Source: Bacillota bacterium
GTDB lineage: Bacteria > Bacillota > UBA4882 > UBA8346
Assembly: GCA_028282485.1 (NCBI GenBank)
Contig: JANQHU010000248.1
Span: forward strand, 1 to 7,154
Length of the DNA: 7,154 nt
Direction of reading: 5' to 3'
Numbering within the stretch: position 1 is the first letter of the stretch; each line of letters begins with the position of its first letter. The position numbers and the translations under genes are program-made. Positions 1 to 6,127 of the stretch are shown piece by piece. A model generated the notes under the pieces. The model was not told the DNA's origin, did no database searches, and was given only the letters and a program-made list of their open reading frames with translations.

Positions 1-554
1 AAAAAGTCCGAGATTAAAAAAACAATCCCTTTATGTTTCAGAACTTTGCCTAAAAAGCTCAGGGCGGCGGAAATATTAGTTTTAATCCCCGCGGGTTGAT
101 GGCCTAGGATTTCCCGGATTACCCGGAGAACATGGCGTCTTCCTTTTTGGGGAGGGAGAAATAGTTCACAGTGATCGCTAAAGATCAATAAGCCTACCTT
201 ATCATTATTTTTAATGGCCAAAAAAGCGAGCAGAGCGGAGATCTCAGCGGCTAAATCGGCTTTTTGAGAACCTTTGGTGCCAAAACGAAGAGAACCACTT
301 AGATCAACTACCAGCATCACCGTGAGTTCCCGTTCCTCGGTATAACGTTTCACATAAGGGCTGCCTGTTCTGGCGGTAACATTCCAATCAATGGTGCGAA
401 TATCATCTCCAGGAATATACTCACGCACTTCGGCAAATTCCATGCCTACTCCTTTAAAGACGCTGGCATAATGACCGCTGACCACTGCCGTGCTCAGTTT
501 AGCAGTTTTCAATTGAATCTGTTTGACTTTTTTGATAATTTCAGGCGCGAGCAT
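1..554 (-). CDS. DUF58 family protein (von Willebrand A-like), C-terminus cut by window edge
   Basis: The reading frame is open from an ATG at 554 to the left edge, giving 184 complete codons. The family is usually about 290 residues, so roughly the last third is missing. The DUF58 hallmark is clear at residues 45-62 (REYIPGDDIRTIDWNVTAR-like). It is followed by a von Willebrand A-type segment with a metal-site-like DLSGS at 84-88, LLIFSD at 122-127 and VFLISD at 178-183. The start is well supported: GGAGGAG (561-567) lies 6 bases upstream. The gene begins 19 bases after the moxR-type stop, so the two are almost certainly co-transcribed. Family knowledge: DUF58 proteins are partners of MoxR AAA+ ATPases, which are thought to act as chaperones in metal insertion, assembly or envelope processes. 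The specific target here is unknown. No signal peptide or membrane segment is visible in the part present. Confidence 0.93.
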   Translation of the reverse strand, partial: MLAPEIIKKVKQIQLKTAKLSTAVVSGHYASVFKGVGMEFAEVREYIPGDDIRTIDWNVTARTGSPYVKRYTEERELTVMLVVDLSGSLRFGTKGSQKADLAAEISALLAFLAIKNNDKVGLLIFSDHCELFLPPQKGRRHVLRVIREILGHQPAGIKTNISAALSFLGKVLKHKGIVFLISDF

Positions 555-573
555 TGTCTTCTCCTCCGGAAAA

Positions 574-1590
574 TTAGGGGACTTCTATTTCGTCAAAAAT
601 CTTTTGCAGCAGGGTTTCCACAGTTATTTCGCTGGCCTCGGCTTCATAGGTGATGATTAAGCGATGGCGCAGAATATCCGGGCCGATAGTTTTGATGTCA
701 TTCGGCACTACGTAACCCCGCCCTTGCAAGAAAGCATAGGCTTTCGCCGCTATGGCTAAGCTGATGGTAGCCCGGGGCGAAGCTCCGTATTCCAGATATT
801 CGGAAATATCTAGCTGATATTTTTGGGGCTCCCGGGTAGCCATAATAATATTGACAATGTAGTCTTTAATTTTGGGATCTAGATAAACCTGGTCAATGGT
901 TTTTTGGACGGCCAAGATTTCAGCGGGGGTAATCACTGGTTCAAGCTCACTCTGTTTAGTGGTTACTGCCATTTTGTCCATAATTAGCAACTCTTCATCC
1001 TTAGTAGGATAACTAATTGTTAATTTAAGCATAAATCGGTCCAGTTGTGCTTCCGGCAAGGGATAAGTACCCTGTTGTTCAATGGGGTTTTGGGTAGCTA
1101 AGACCATAAAGGGTTTTTCTAATTGGTAAGTGGTTTCTCCAATAGTTACTTGTTTTTCTTCCATAGCTTCAAGCAAAGCACTCTGGACTTTTGCCGGAGC
1201 CCGGTTGATTTCGTCAGCTAAGATGATATTGGCAAAAATCGGGCCTTTTTTAGTAGTAAAACAACTGGAAGCCTGATTATAAATGAGAGTCCCTAATAAA
1301 TCCGATGGTAAGAGATCGGGAGTAAACTGAATTCGTTGAAAATCAGCTTTAATAGCAGCCGCTAGACTTTTAACCGCCAGGGTTTTAGCCAGGCCCGGCA
1401 CTCCTTCTAGTAAAACATGACCACCGGAAAGCAAGCCGATGAGTAAACCGTCAATTAGTTTTTCTTGCCCGATAATCATTTTGCTGATTTGTTGTTTTAG
1501 GGAAATGATAAATGCGCTTCGTTCTTTAATTGCTTCGTTAATGGCAGTTAAACCTTCCACTTGTTTGAGGACCTCCAATGATTTATCCAA
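574..1590 (-). CDS. MoxR family AAA+ ATPase
   Basis: A full-length MoxR-type ATPase of 338 residues from the TTG at 1590, or 328 from the GTG at 1560. Visible motifs (numbered from TTG): conserved GQE at 41-43, Walker A GVPGLAKT at 63-70, Walker B IILADEINR at 122-130, the MoxR segment LEAMEEKQVTI at 140-150, sensor 1 ATQNPIEQQGTYPLPEAQLD at 165-184, and the lid/sensor 2 motif GASPRA at 269-274. The first ten residues are dispensable, and a GGAGG (1572-1576) sits 11 bases before the GTG, whereas the TTG has no good ribosome binding site. The GTG start is therefore a real alternative. It is first in an operon with the DUF58 gene. Family knowledge: cytoplasmic ATPase acting as a chaperone with VWA/DUF58 partners. 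The substrate is not known from sequence. Confidence 0.96.
   Translation of the reverse strand: MDKSLEVLKQVEGLTAINEAIKERSAFIISLKQQISKMIIGQEKLIDGLLIGLLSGGHVLLEGVPGLAKTLAVKSLAAAIKADFQRIQFTPDLLPSDLLGTLIYNQASSCFTTKKGPIFANIILADEINRAPAKVQSALLEAMEEKQVTIGETTYQLEKPFMVLATQNPIEQQGTYPLPEAQLDRFMLKLTISYPTKDEELLIMDKMAVTTKQSELEPVITPAEILAVQKTIDQVYLDPKIKDYIVNIIMATREPQKYQLDISEYLEYGASPRATISLAIAAKAYAFLQGRGYVVPNDIKTIGPDILRHRLIITYEAEASEITVETLLQKIFDEIEVP
1558..1576 (-). promoter_or_regulatory. Ribosome binding site favouring an internal GTG start of the MoxR gene
   Basis: On the minus strand GGAGG (1576 to 1572) is followed after 11 bases by an in-frame GTG (1560 to 1558). Upstream of the longer TTG start (1590 to 1588) there is only A/T-rich sequence without a Shine-Dalgarno match. 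The spacing of 11 is slightly long, so the choice is not certain. The shorter protein would begin with VEGLTAINEA, which suits the usual MoxR N-terminus. Confidence 0.5.
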
Positions 1591-1620
1591 AAATTTTTTG
1601 CTCTAAAACAAATAAACGAA

Positions 1621-1649
1621 TCTTTATGGAGATAGTTGCAAGGTTTCAA
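1621..1649 (-). promoter_or_regulatory. Weak candidate promoter for the MoxR-DUF58 operon
   Basis: Minus-strand TTGAAA (1649 to 1644, five of six to the -35 consensus) is followed after 17 bases by TAAAGA (1626 to 1621), a poor -10. It is the best sigma-A-like pair seen in this 166-base divergent region, but the -10 is weak and the true promoter could lie elsewhere. Confidence 0.3.
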
Positions 1650-1664
1650 TTATTTTAATGACTC

Positions 1665-1694
1665 TTGTTTTTAGTTAAATCAAAATGGTATAAT
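1665..1694 (+). promoter_or_regulatory. Promoter of the AlbA_2-domain gene (extended -10)
   Basis: TTGTTT (1665-1670), an 18-base spacer and a perfect TATAAT (1689-1694), preceded by TGG (1686-1688), which makes an extended -10. The predicted transcript start is about 1701, leaving a leader of about 56 bases. AAGGTGA at 1741-1747 provides a ribosome binding site 9 bases before the ATG at 1757. Confidence 0.75.
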
Positions 1695-1756
1695 TAGTGA
1701 GTAATTTAAGGAAATTAATGAATGAAATATTTTGAGAAAAAAGGTGAGTCGGGAAG

Positions 1757-2932
1757 ATGAATTGCCATGAATTAAACGAGATCTTGGAGTTAGGGGAAGA
1801 TTCTAAGGTTCAGTTTAAAAGAAATTTTAGTAGCCCAGATGCGATGGCTGCGGAAATAGGAGCTTTTGCTAACTCTGAAGGTGGTAAAATTATTGTAGGG
1901 GTTAATGATAAAGGGGAAATAACTGGCCTTCTAAAAGAAGATATTAATAGTTTGAACCAGATGGTTTCCAATGTTTGCTCGCAAAAGATTGATCCTAGCG
2001 TAGCAGTTACCACGGAAAATATTAAATGTAACAACAAAATTGTGATGATCATTAACGTTCCACAGGGTCTTAATAAGTTTTATATCTCCAATGGAAGTGA
2101 TATTTGGATTAAAGTTGGAGCTGATAAGCGCCGTGCTAAACGGGAGGAGTTAAAAAGATTATTACAGGAAGCAACCCATCTTTATGCTGATGAGGAAGTT
2201 ATTGTAAAAACCACCATTAATGATTTGAATTTGCAATTAATTGAAGATTTTTTAGAAAGAAAACTTGGTGAGAAGCTTACCGATATTAATCTTCCTTTGG
2301 AAAGAATTCTTCATAATATGAAATTATTAAATAATGATAATTGTACTTTAGCGGGACTGCTGCTTTTTGGAAAAAAAACATATTTTAAATTGAGTCAGTT
2401 TTATATTGCGGCTGTTTCATGGTATGGGAATGATCTGGAAGGAGTAGATTATCGTGAAAGTGAAGATATTCATGGAAATATTAAGCGACTTTATGAAGAT
2501 GGAATGGCCTTTATCAAAAGACAGTTGCGGAAACTCCAAAACGGCCAAAATTTTAATAGTTTAGGAATTTTAGAAATTCCCGAGATTGCTCTGCAAGAAG
2601 CTTTAGTTAATGCCTTATTGCATCGAAATTATTTGGTACTCAGTAATATTCGCATTTTTGTCTTTGATAATCGAGTGGAAATAATCAGTCCCGGGGCGCT
2701 ACCGAATACTTTGGATGTGGAAGCGGTAAAATTAGGAGTGAGAGTGGCGAGAAACCCGGTACTCTTGTCGCATGTTAAAGCAATACCGGAGATTCCGTAT
2801 CGCGAGCTGGGTTCGGGGATTCCCCGTATTATTGAAAGCTGTGAAAAGGCGGGGGTTCAAGTTGAGCTAATTAACCAGAAAGAAGGAGTAGGACAGTTTA
2901 AAGTAGTATTTTGGCGTAAAACAACTTCATGA
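1757..2932 (+). CDS. AlbA_2 (Schlafen-like) domain protein with C-terminal GHKL-type ATPase region, putative transcriptional regulator
   Basis: A 391-residue protein in the COG2865-type group, often labelled putative transcriptional regulator or, misleadingly, RecG-like helicase. The N-terminal AlbA_2 domain covers about residues 8-135: EDSKVQFK at 14-21 and the signature FANSEGGKIIVGVNDKG at 37-53. A linker region follows. The C-terminal part carries HATPase_c_4-like motifs: EALVNALLHRNY at 281-292 (the E-x3-N-x3-HR N-box), FDNRVEIISPGALP at 303-316 and the glycine motif GSGIPRI at 352-358. No helicase Walker motifs are present, so the RecG label should not be used. It is soluble, with no membrane segment. 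Start: ATG with AAGGTGA 9 bases upstream. Tandem stops TGATGA end it. It stands alone, divergent from the MoxR operon. DNA or RNA binding is inferred from the family; the target is unknown. Confidence 0.92.
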   Translation: MNCHELNEILELGEDSKVQFKRNFSSPDAMAAEIGAFANSEGGKIIVGVNDKGEITGLLKEDINSLNQMVSNVCSQKIDPSVAVTTENIKCNNKIVMIINVPQGLNKFYISNGSDIWIKVGADKRRAKREELKRLLQEATHLYADEEVIVKTTINDLNLQLIEDFLERKLGEKLTDINLPLERILHNMKLLNNDNCTLAGLLLFGKKTYFKLSQFYIAAVSWYGNDLEGVDYRESEDIHGNIKRLYEDGMAFIKRQLRKLQNGQNFNSLGILEIPEIALQEALVNALLHRNYLVLSNIRIFVFDNRVEIISPGALPNTLDVEAVKLGVRVARNPVLLSHVKAIPEIPYRELGSGIPRIIESCEKAGVQVELINQKEGVGQFKVVFWRKTTS

Positions 2933-2935
2933 TGA

Positions 2936-2972
2936 AACATAAAAAAAGCAAAATATTAGCGAGGCTTTATTT
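2936..2972. terminator. Weak possible bidirectional terminator between convergent genes
   Basis: The 34-base gap between the convergent AlbA_2 and DUF2721 genes holds AAAGC ... GCTTT arms around a 14-base loop, flanked by runs of A (plus-strand left side) and a T-rich right side. Read on the minus strand it ends GCTTTTTTT. The stem is only 5 base pairs, so support comes mainly from position. Confidence 0.3.
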
Positions 2973-3506
2973 CTTGTTTTCATTTTCCAAATCACTTAAA
3001 TGAAGATCTAAAGCATCGACAGAGATCCGGATTTCTTTAATTGATAAGCCTAAGGAGCCCATCAGCATCAGGAGGCTGAAACCAAAGATAATATTTGCTA
3101 AGAGATTTTTTTCAAAAAAGATTAAAAGCATGCAGAGAACACACAAAAAGAAACTAATGACCCCTAGAAATTGCATGTATTTAATTAAATAGACGCGGTG
3201 GCGGAGATTATCGATTTGGCCTAGAATGATCTCCCCCGGTTCTTTTTGATAACGGAGATGGAGTTCGCGAATGAGTTGGGCCAGTACTAAAAAGCGGTTC
3301 GTATAGGCCAGGAGGAGTAAAGAGATAGCTGGAAATAAAAGGGCCGGCGTGGTCAGGGTGATTTTAGCGGAAGTATTGAAGTTTTTCAATTGTTGGGGCA
3401 GCAAGCTATCGCCAAGACAAAAAAGCAGTATTATTATACCGAGAATTAATCCCGTAATTAAAATATTTTTGGTATTAAAAAATTTTTTTTTCAGTAAAGC
3501 TGTCAA
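2967..3506 (-). CDS. DUF2721 family integral membrane protein
   Basis: A 179-residue protein with about four hydrophobic segments: 14-31, 52-69, 110-131 and 135-155. Family-typical residues are clear: TTPALLFPAISLLLLAYTNR at 52-71, LAQLIRELH at 75-83, LRHRVYLIKYMQFLGVISFF at 101-120, and the tail SLGLSIKEIRISVDALDLHL at 151-170 followed by a charged soluble end. This matches DUF2721 throughout. DUF2721 has no assigned function. The basic N-terminus before the first segment suggests an inside-facing N-terminus. Start: TTG at 3506, preceded by AAAGGAG (3517-3523) with 10 bases between. It is a single gene with its own candidate promoter, convergent with the AlbA_2 gene and separated from upstream hcp by a strong terminator. 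Confidence 0.9.
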   Translation of the reverse strand: MTALLKKKFFNTKNILITGLILGIIILLFCLGDSLLPQQLKNFNTSAKITLTTPALLFPAISLLLLAYTNRFLVLAQLIRELHLRYQKEPGEIILGQIDNLRHRVYLIKYMQFLGVISFFLCVLCMLLIFFEKNLLANIIFGFSLLMLMGSLGLSIKEIRISVDALDLHLSDLENENKK

Positions 3507-3558
3507 AGTAGGAAGGCTCCTTTATAGTAATTAATCATAATTTTAAAAATTCCACTTT

Positions 3559-3587
3559 AGCATATCATGGAAAGCTTGCTTTTTCAA
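3559..3587 (-). promoter_or_regulatory. Promoter of the DUF2721 gene
   Basis: Minus-strand TTGAAA (3587 to 3582), 17-base spacer, TATGCT (3564 to 3559) preceded by TGA, an extended -10 context. The predicted start is about 3552, roughly 45 bases before the TTG codon. It lies immediately downstream of the hcp terminator, as expected for an independent unit. Confidence 0.6.
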
Positions 3588-3602
3588 GGACTTTAAATTT
3601 TG

Positions 3603-3661
3603 AAAAAATCCTTCTATAAAAAACCAATTTTAACTTAGCGGTTATTATAGAAGGATTTTTT
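3603..3661 (-). terminator. Rho-independent terminator of the frdX-hcp operon
   Basis: A perfect 17-base-pair inverted repeat: arms 3603-3619 (AAAAAATCCTTCTATAA) and 3645-3661, loop 25 bases, starting 12 bases after the hcp stop. An additional AACC/GGTT pairing (3622-3625 with 3640-3643) can lengthen the stem. On the minus strand the right arm ends in six T, giving the U-tract. The symmetry makes it usable from the plus side too, though no plus-strand gene ends here. Confidence 0.88.
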
Positions 3662-3673
3662 GATTTTTGGCCC

Positions 3674-5239
3674 TTAACCCAAGATTGCTTTTAAATCCTC
3701 TTCTGGGGTTGAGATGGGAGTTAAACCAAATTTTTCGACTAAAACATTGAGAACGTTACCGGAAATGAAAGCCGGGAGAGAAGGTCCGATATAGATGTTC
3801 TTAATTCCTAAAGCCAATAAGGTTAAAAGGATACAAACGGCTTTTTGTTCGTACCAAGAAAGCACTAGGGTTAAGGGTAAATCATTCACACCGCACTGAA
3901 AGGCATCGGCTAAAGCTAGAGCTACTTGAATGGCCGAATAAGCATCATTACATTGACCTACATCCATAATCCGGGGAAGCCCACCAATCTCGCCGATATT
4001 CAGATCATTAAAGCGAAACTTGCCGCAGGCCAGAGTAAGAATTATCGTATCTTGAGGGGTTTTTTGGACAAATTCGGTATAGTAATTCCGGCCTGGCCGG
4101 GCCCCGTCGCAACCGCCTACTAAAAAGAAGTGTTTGATCGCCCCTGCTTTTACCGCGGCAACAACTTGATCGGCAGCCCCCAAAATAGTGTTTCGGGCAA
4201 AGCCGGTAGTTAATTCGGAACCACCATTGATCCCGGTAAGGGCTTTTTCTTCATCCCAACCACCTAATTCTAAAGCTTTATTAATGAGGGGAGCAAAATC
4301 TTTTTTGCCGTTACTATCTTCAGGAAGGTGCTGGATGTCCGGATAACCGACCATGGCAGTGGTAAAGACGCGATCGGCATAAGAGCCTTGGGGCGGCATC
4401 AAACAGTTAGTAGTAAAGAGAATTGCTCCTGGGATCTGATCAAATTCTTTTTGTTGGTTCTGCCAAGCAGTACCAAAGTTCCCCTTAAGATGCGGATATT
4501 TTTTCAGCTCCGGATAACTGTGAGCGGGTAACATTTCGCTGTGGGTATAGATATTAATCCCTTTATTAGTAGTTTGTTCTAAGAGTTCTTTTAAATCAAG
4601 TAGATCATGCCCGGTAACGACGATAAAGGGCCCTTTAGCTATTTTAGTAGTTACTTTAGTAGGGACAGGATGGCCGTAAGCCGAAGTATTTGCTTCGTCT
4701 AGTAGCGCCATACATTTAAGATTAATCTGCCCAAATTCCATCAAGAGGGCTAACCAGCCTTCTAGAGAATGCTCTTCTCCCAAAGCACGTAAGCCTTTGT
4801 AGAACCAATTAGTAACTGCAGCGTCTTCTTTGCCTAGGGCAGCGGCGTGCCAGGCATAAGCGGCCATACCGCGGATTCCAAACAATAGGGTGGAACGGAG
4901 GGAGACAATGTCCGTTTCCCCTTGCCAGAGAGTTTCCGGAGGCAGATCTTCGGCCCCGCCGAGACGCAGTTTTTCCTGTTGAATTTTTTTGGTAAACTCG
5001 TCAATTCGAATTGGATCAAAATTAACATTAGTAACAGTAGCAAATAGGCTTTCCATAATAAGTTGATCAGTATCTTTAGAGGGTGCTTGATTAGCGGCGG
5101 CTCGGGCTAAGCCTACTAAAGCACAGGTAAGTTCATCTTGTTTGTTAGAAACCTCCGGTTGTTTGCCACAGACTCCTTGCTTAGTACAAGCTTTACCTCC
5201 GGCAGTTTGTTCACATTGATAACAAAACATTGTTGACAT
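3674..5239 (-). CDS. hcp: Hybrid cluster protein (hydroxylamine reductase), class I
   Basis: A 521-residue cytoplasmic iron-sulfur enzyme. The N-terminal cysteines C6-x2-C9-x8-C18-x5-C24 match the class I pattern of strict anaerobes, which holds a [4Fe-4S] cluster, rather than the class II spacing of enterobacteria. All expected ligands of the hybrid 4Fe-2S-2O cluster are visible: H211, E235, C279, C377 (in GGCDGARPGRNYY, the expected persulfide cysteine), C405, C430 and E464, with K466 beside it. Spacing closely matches the Desulfovibrio enzyme as I recall it. Length is a little under the usual 540-550, without the large deletion of class III forms. Hcp reduces hydroxylamine in vitro and, in enterobacteria, NO to N2O. 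Start: ATG with AAGGAGG (5249-5255) 9 bases upstream. It is the second gene after the ferredoxin-like gene (71-base gap) and is likely HcpR-controlled through the shared promoter. No hcr-type reductase gene is present, so the upstream iron-sulfur protein may be its electron donor. Confidence 0.98.
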   Translation of the reverse strand: MSTMFCYQCEQTAGGKACTKQGVCGKQPEVSNKQDELTCALVGLARAAANQAPSKDTDQLIMESLFATVTNVNFDPIRIDEFTKKIQQEKLRLGGAEDLPPETLWQGETDIVSLRSTLLFGIRGMAAYAWHAAALGKEDAAVTNWFYKGLRALGEEHSLEGWLALLMEFGQINLKCMALLDEANTSAYGHPVPTKVTTKIAKGPFIVVTGHDLLDLKELLEQTTNKGINIYTHSEMLPAHSYPELKKYPHLKGNFGTAWQNQQKEFDQIPGAILFTTNCLMPPQGSYADRVFTTAMVGYPDIQHLPEDSNGKKDFAPLINKALELGGWDEEKALTGINGGSELTTGFARNTILGAADQVVAAVKAGAIKHFFLVGGCDGARPGRNYYTEFVQKTPQDTIILTLACGKFRFNDLNIGEIGGLPRIMDVGQCNDAYSAIQVALALADAFQCGVNDLPLTLVLSWYEQKAVCILLTLLALGIKNIYIGPSLPAFISGNVLNVLVEKFGLTPISTPEEDLKAILG

Positions 5240-5270
5240 TTGATACAGCCTCCTTGGAAATTTTTTTATT

Positions 5271-5301
5271 AGTTGTTTATTTTAAATTAACATTAACAAC
5301 T
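5271..5301. repeat. Inverted repeat in the frdX-hcp intergenic gap
   Basis: AGTTGTT (5271-5277) and AACAACT (5295-5301) form perfect 7-base arms around a 17-base A/T-only-rich loop, within the 71-base gap between the two operon genes. In RNA it would form a weak hairpin about 40 bases before hcp. It lacks a T-tract terminator and does not resemble the GTAAC-N4-GTTAC operator. A role in mRNA processing or differential expression is possible but unproven. Confidence 0.45.
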
Positions 5302-5310
5302 TTTGGTTGG

Positions 5311-6033
5311 CTAATTCTCGGCGATACTGCCATCCGTATTGATGGTAATTACGCTCCAGGGAATCATTTTTTGACTATTTAAAAGGGCCTGCTTTACTGC
5401 AGTAACAATTCCGCCACAGCATGGGACTACCATTCGTAGAACCGTAATCTCTTTAATGTTGTTTAATCTTAAAATTTCGGTTAGCTTTTCGGCATAATCA
5501 GTAGCGTCGAGTTTAGGACAGCCAATCAGGGTAATTTTATTTTGCATATAATCCTGGTGAATATTTGCATAAGCGTAAGCAGTGCAATCAGCCGCTATTA
5601 ATAAACGGGCATTTTCTAAATAAGGGGCTGTTACCGGAATCAGTTTTATTTGGCAGGGCCATTGTTTTAACTGGGAATCTCCCCCGATTTCTTGGGCGGG
5701 GTCTGGTGCGGGGTTTGACGCTTGCTTTTTGGCAATAAGTTTGGCGTGAGTACCCGGGCAGCCACAAGCTAATGGGGTGGGAGCAGGACTCTTTTTTGCA
5801 TGAAGATGTTTTTGAACGGCCGCTTCGTCAAAAGCGGCCGCTTCCCGTTCTTCTATACTAATTGCTCCGGTGGGGCATTCGGGTAAACAGTTACCTAAGC
5901 CGTCGCAATAATGGTCGGAAATTAACCGGGCTTTACCATCTATTAATTGCAAGGCCCCTTCATGACAGGCCTCGATACACAGACCACATCCATTACATTT
6001 TGCTTCGTCTATTTTAATAATTTTTCTAATCAT
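5311..6033 (-). CDS. Ferredoxin-like 4Fe-4S protein encoded with hcp (frdX-type)
   Basis: A 240-residue cytoplasmic iron-sulfur protein. The N-terminal 2x4Fe-4S ferredoxin domain covers residues 5-60. Motif 1 is complete: C13-x2-C16-x2-C19-x3-C23. Motif 2 is C43-x5-C49-x3-C53-P, with Gly46 where the second cysteine would stand, so cluster 2 may be a three-cysteine or [3Fe-4S] site. After a linker (about 65-120) comes a cysteine-rich C-terminal domain: C90/C92, C127, AADCTAYAY at 147-155, IGCPKLDATDY at 170-180 and VPCCGGIV at 203-210. I recognise this architecture from clostridial 4Fe-4S proteins next to hcp; frdX is the name I recall from regulon studies. Start: ATG with AAGGAGG (6044-6050) upstream. 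First gene of the operon, divergent from hcpR. Inferred role: electron supply to Hcp. The C-terminal domain's activity is unknown. Confidence 0.93.
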   Translation of the reverse strand: MIRKIIKIDEAKCNGCGLCIEACHEGALQLIDGKARLISDHYCDGLGNCLPECPTGAISIEEREAAAFDEAAVQKHLHAKKSPAPTPLACGCPGTHAKLIAKKQASNPAPDPAQEIGGDSQLKQWPCQIKLIPVTAPYLENARLLIAADCTAYAYANIHQDYMQNKITLIGCPKLDATDYAEKLTEILRLNNIKEITVLRMVVPCCGGIVTAVKQALLNSQKMIPWSVITINTDGSIAEN

Positions 6034-6062
6034 TTTATGAGAACCTCCTTTTCAGTTTAGTG

Positions 6063-6091
6063 TTGCCTTTATAAATAGATTATAATATAAT
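6063..6091 (+). promoter_or_regulatory. Promoter of hcpR
   Basis: TTGCCT (6063-6068), a 17-base spacer and a perfect TATAAT (6086-6091). The predicted transcript start is about 6098, so the operator palindrome (6105-6122) lies at about +8 to +25, a position suited to repression by roadblock. Confidence 0.65.
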
Positions 6092-6107
6092 TAAAGAAAA
6101 AAAGCGG
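6079..6107 (-). promoter_or_regulatory. Promoter of the frdX-hcp operon, likely activator-dependent
   Basis: The minus strand carries a perfect TATAAT (6084 to 6079), but the position 17 bases upstream is CCGCTT (6107 to 6102), a very poor -35 that overlaps the palindrome. The predicted start is about 6072, with a 38-base leader to the ATG. A good -10 with no -35 and an operator centred at -41.5 is the usual build of a class II Crp/Fnr-activated promoter. The -10 is one base from the divergent hcpR -10, so polymerase should not bind both at once. Confidence 0.7.
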
Positions 6108-6122
6108 TAACTTTGGTTACCG
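6105..6122. promoter_or_regulatory. HcpR operator: CGGTAAC-N4-GTTACCG palindrome
   Basis: A perfect inverted repeat with 7-base arms and a TTTG spacer, in the gap between hcpR and frdX-hcp. It contains the GTAAC-N4-GTTAC core that I recall as the predicted HcpR site of Clostridia and relatives in comparative-genomic work. It does not match FNR (TTGAT-N4-ATCAA) or CRP (TGTGA-N6-TCACA). I found no second palindromic copy in the window. In the hcpR transcript the same bases could form a 7-base-pair hairpin ending 5 bases before the AAGG at 6128. Confidence 0.88.
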
Positions 6123-6127
6123 AAAAT

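Noticed and set aside
471..653. Plus-strand ORF across the DUF58/MoxR junction
   Set aside because: It is antisense to two recognised genes and their ribosome binding site; no family resemblance.
1810..2052. Minus-strand 80-codon ORF inside the AlbA_2 gene
   Set aside because: It lies wholly opposite a well-supported domain with clear motifs, and its hydrophobic translation is what antisense reading of such codons gives. No ribosome binding site was seen.
3926..4531. Plus-strand short ORFs (3926-4123, 4328-4531) inside hcp
   Set aside because: They are antisense to conserved hybrid-cluster motifs of hcp and resemble no protein family.
5817..5844. Direct repeat CGGCCGCTTC (5817-5826 and 5835-5844) with a GCGGCCGC palindrome
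   Set aside because: It is explained by a repeated Glu-Ala-Ala-rich coding stretch in the linker of the ferredoxin-like protein; no sign of a regulatory role.
3750..5900. Scattered GTAAC or GTTACC words (for example near 3757, 4528, 4612, 5630, 5888) as extra HcpR sites
   Set aside because: None has a matching second half at the right spacing, and all fall inside coding sequence.
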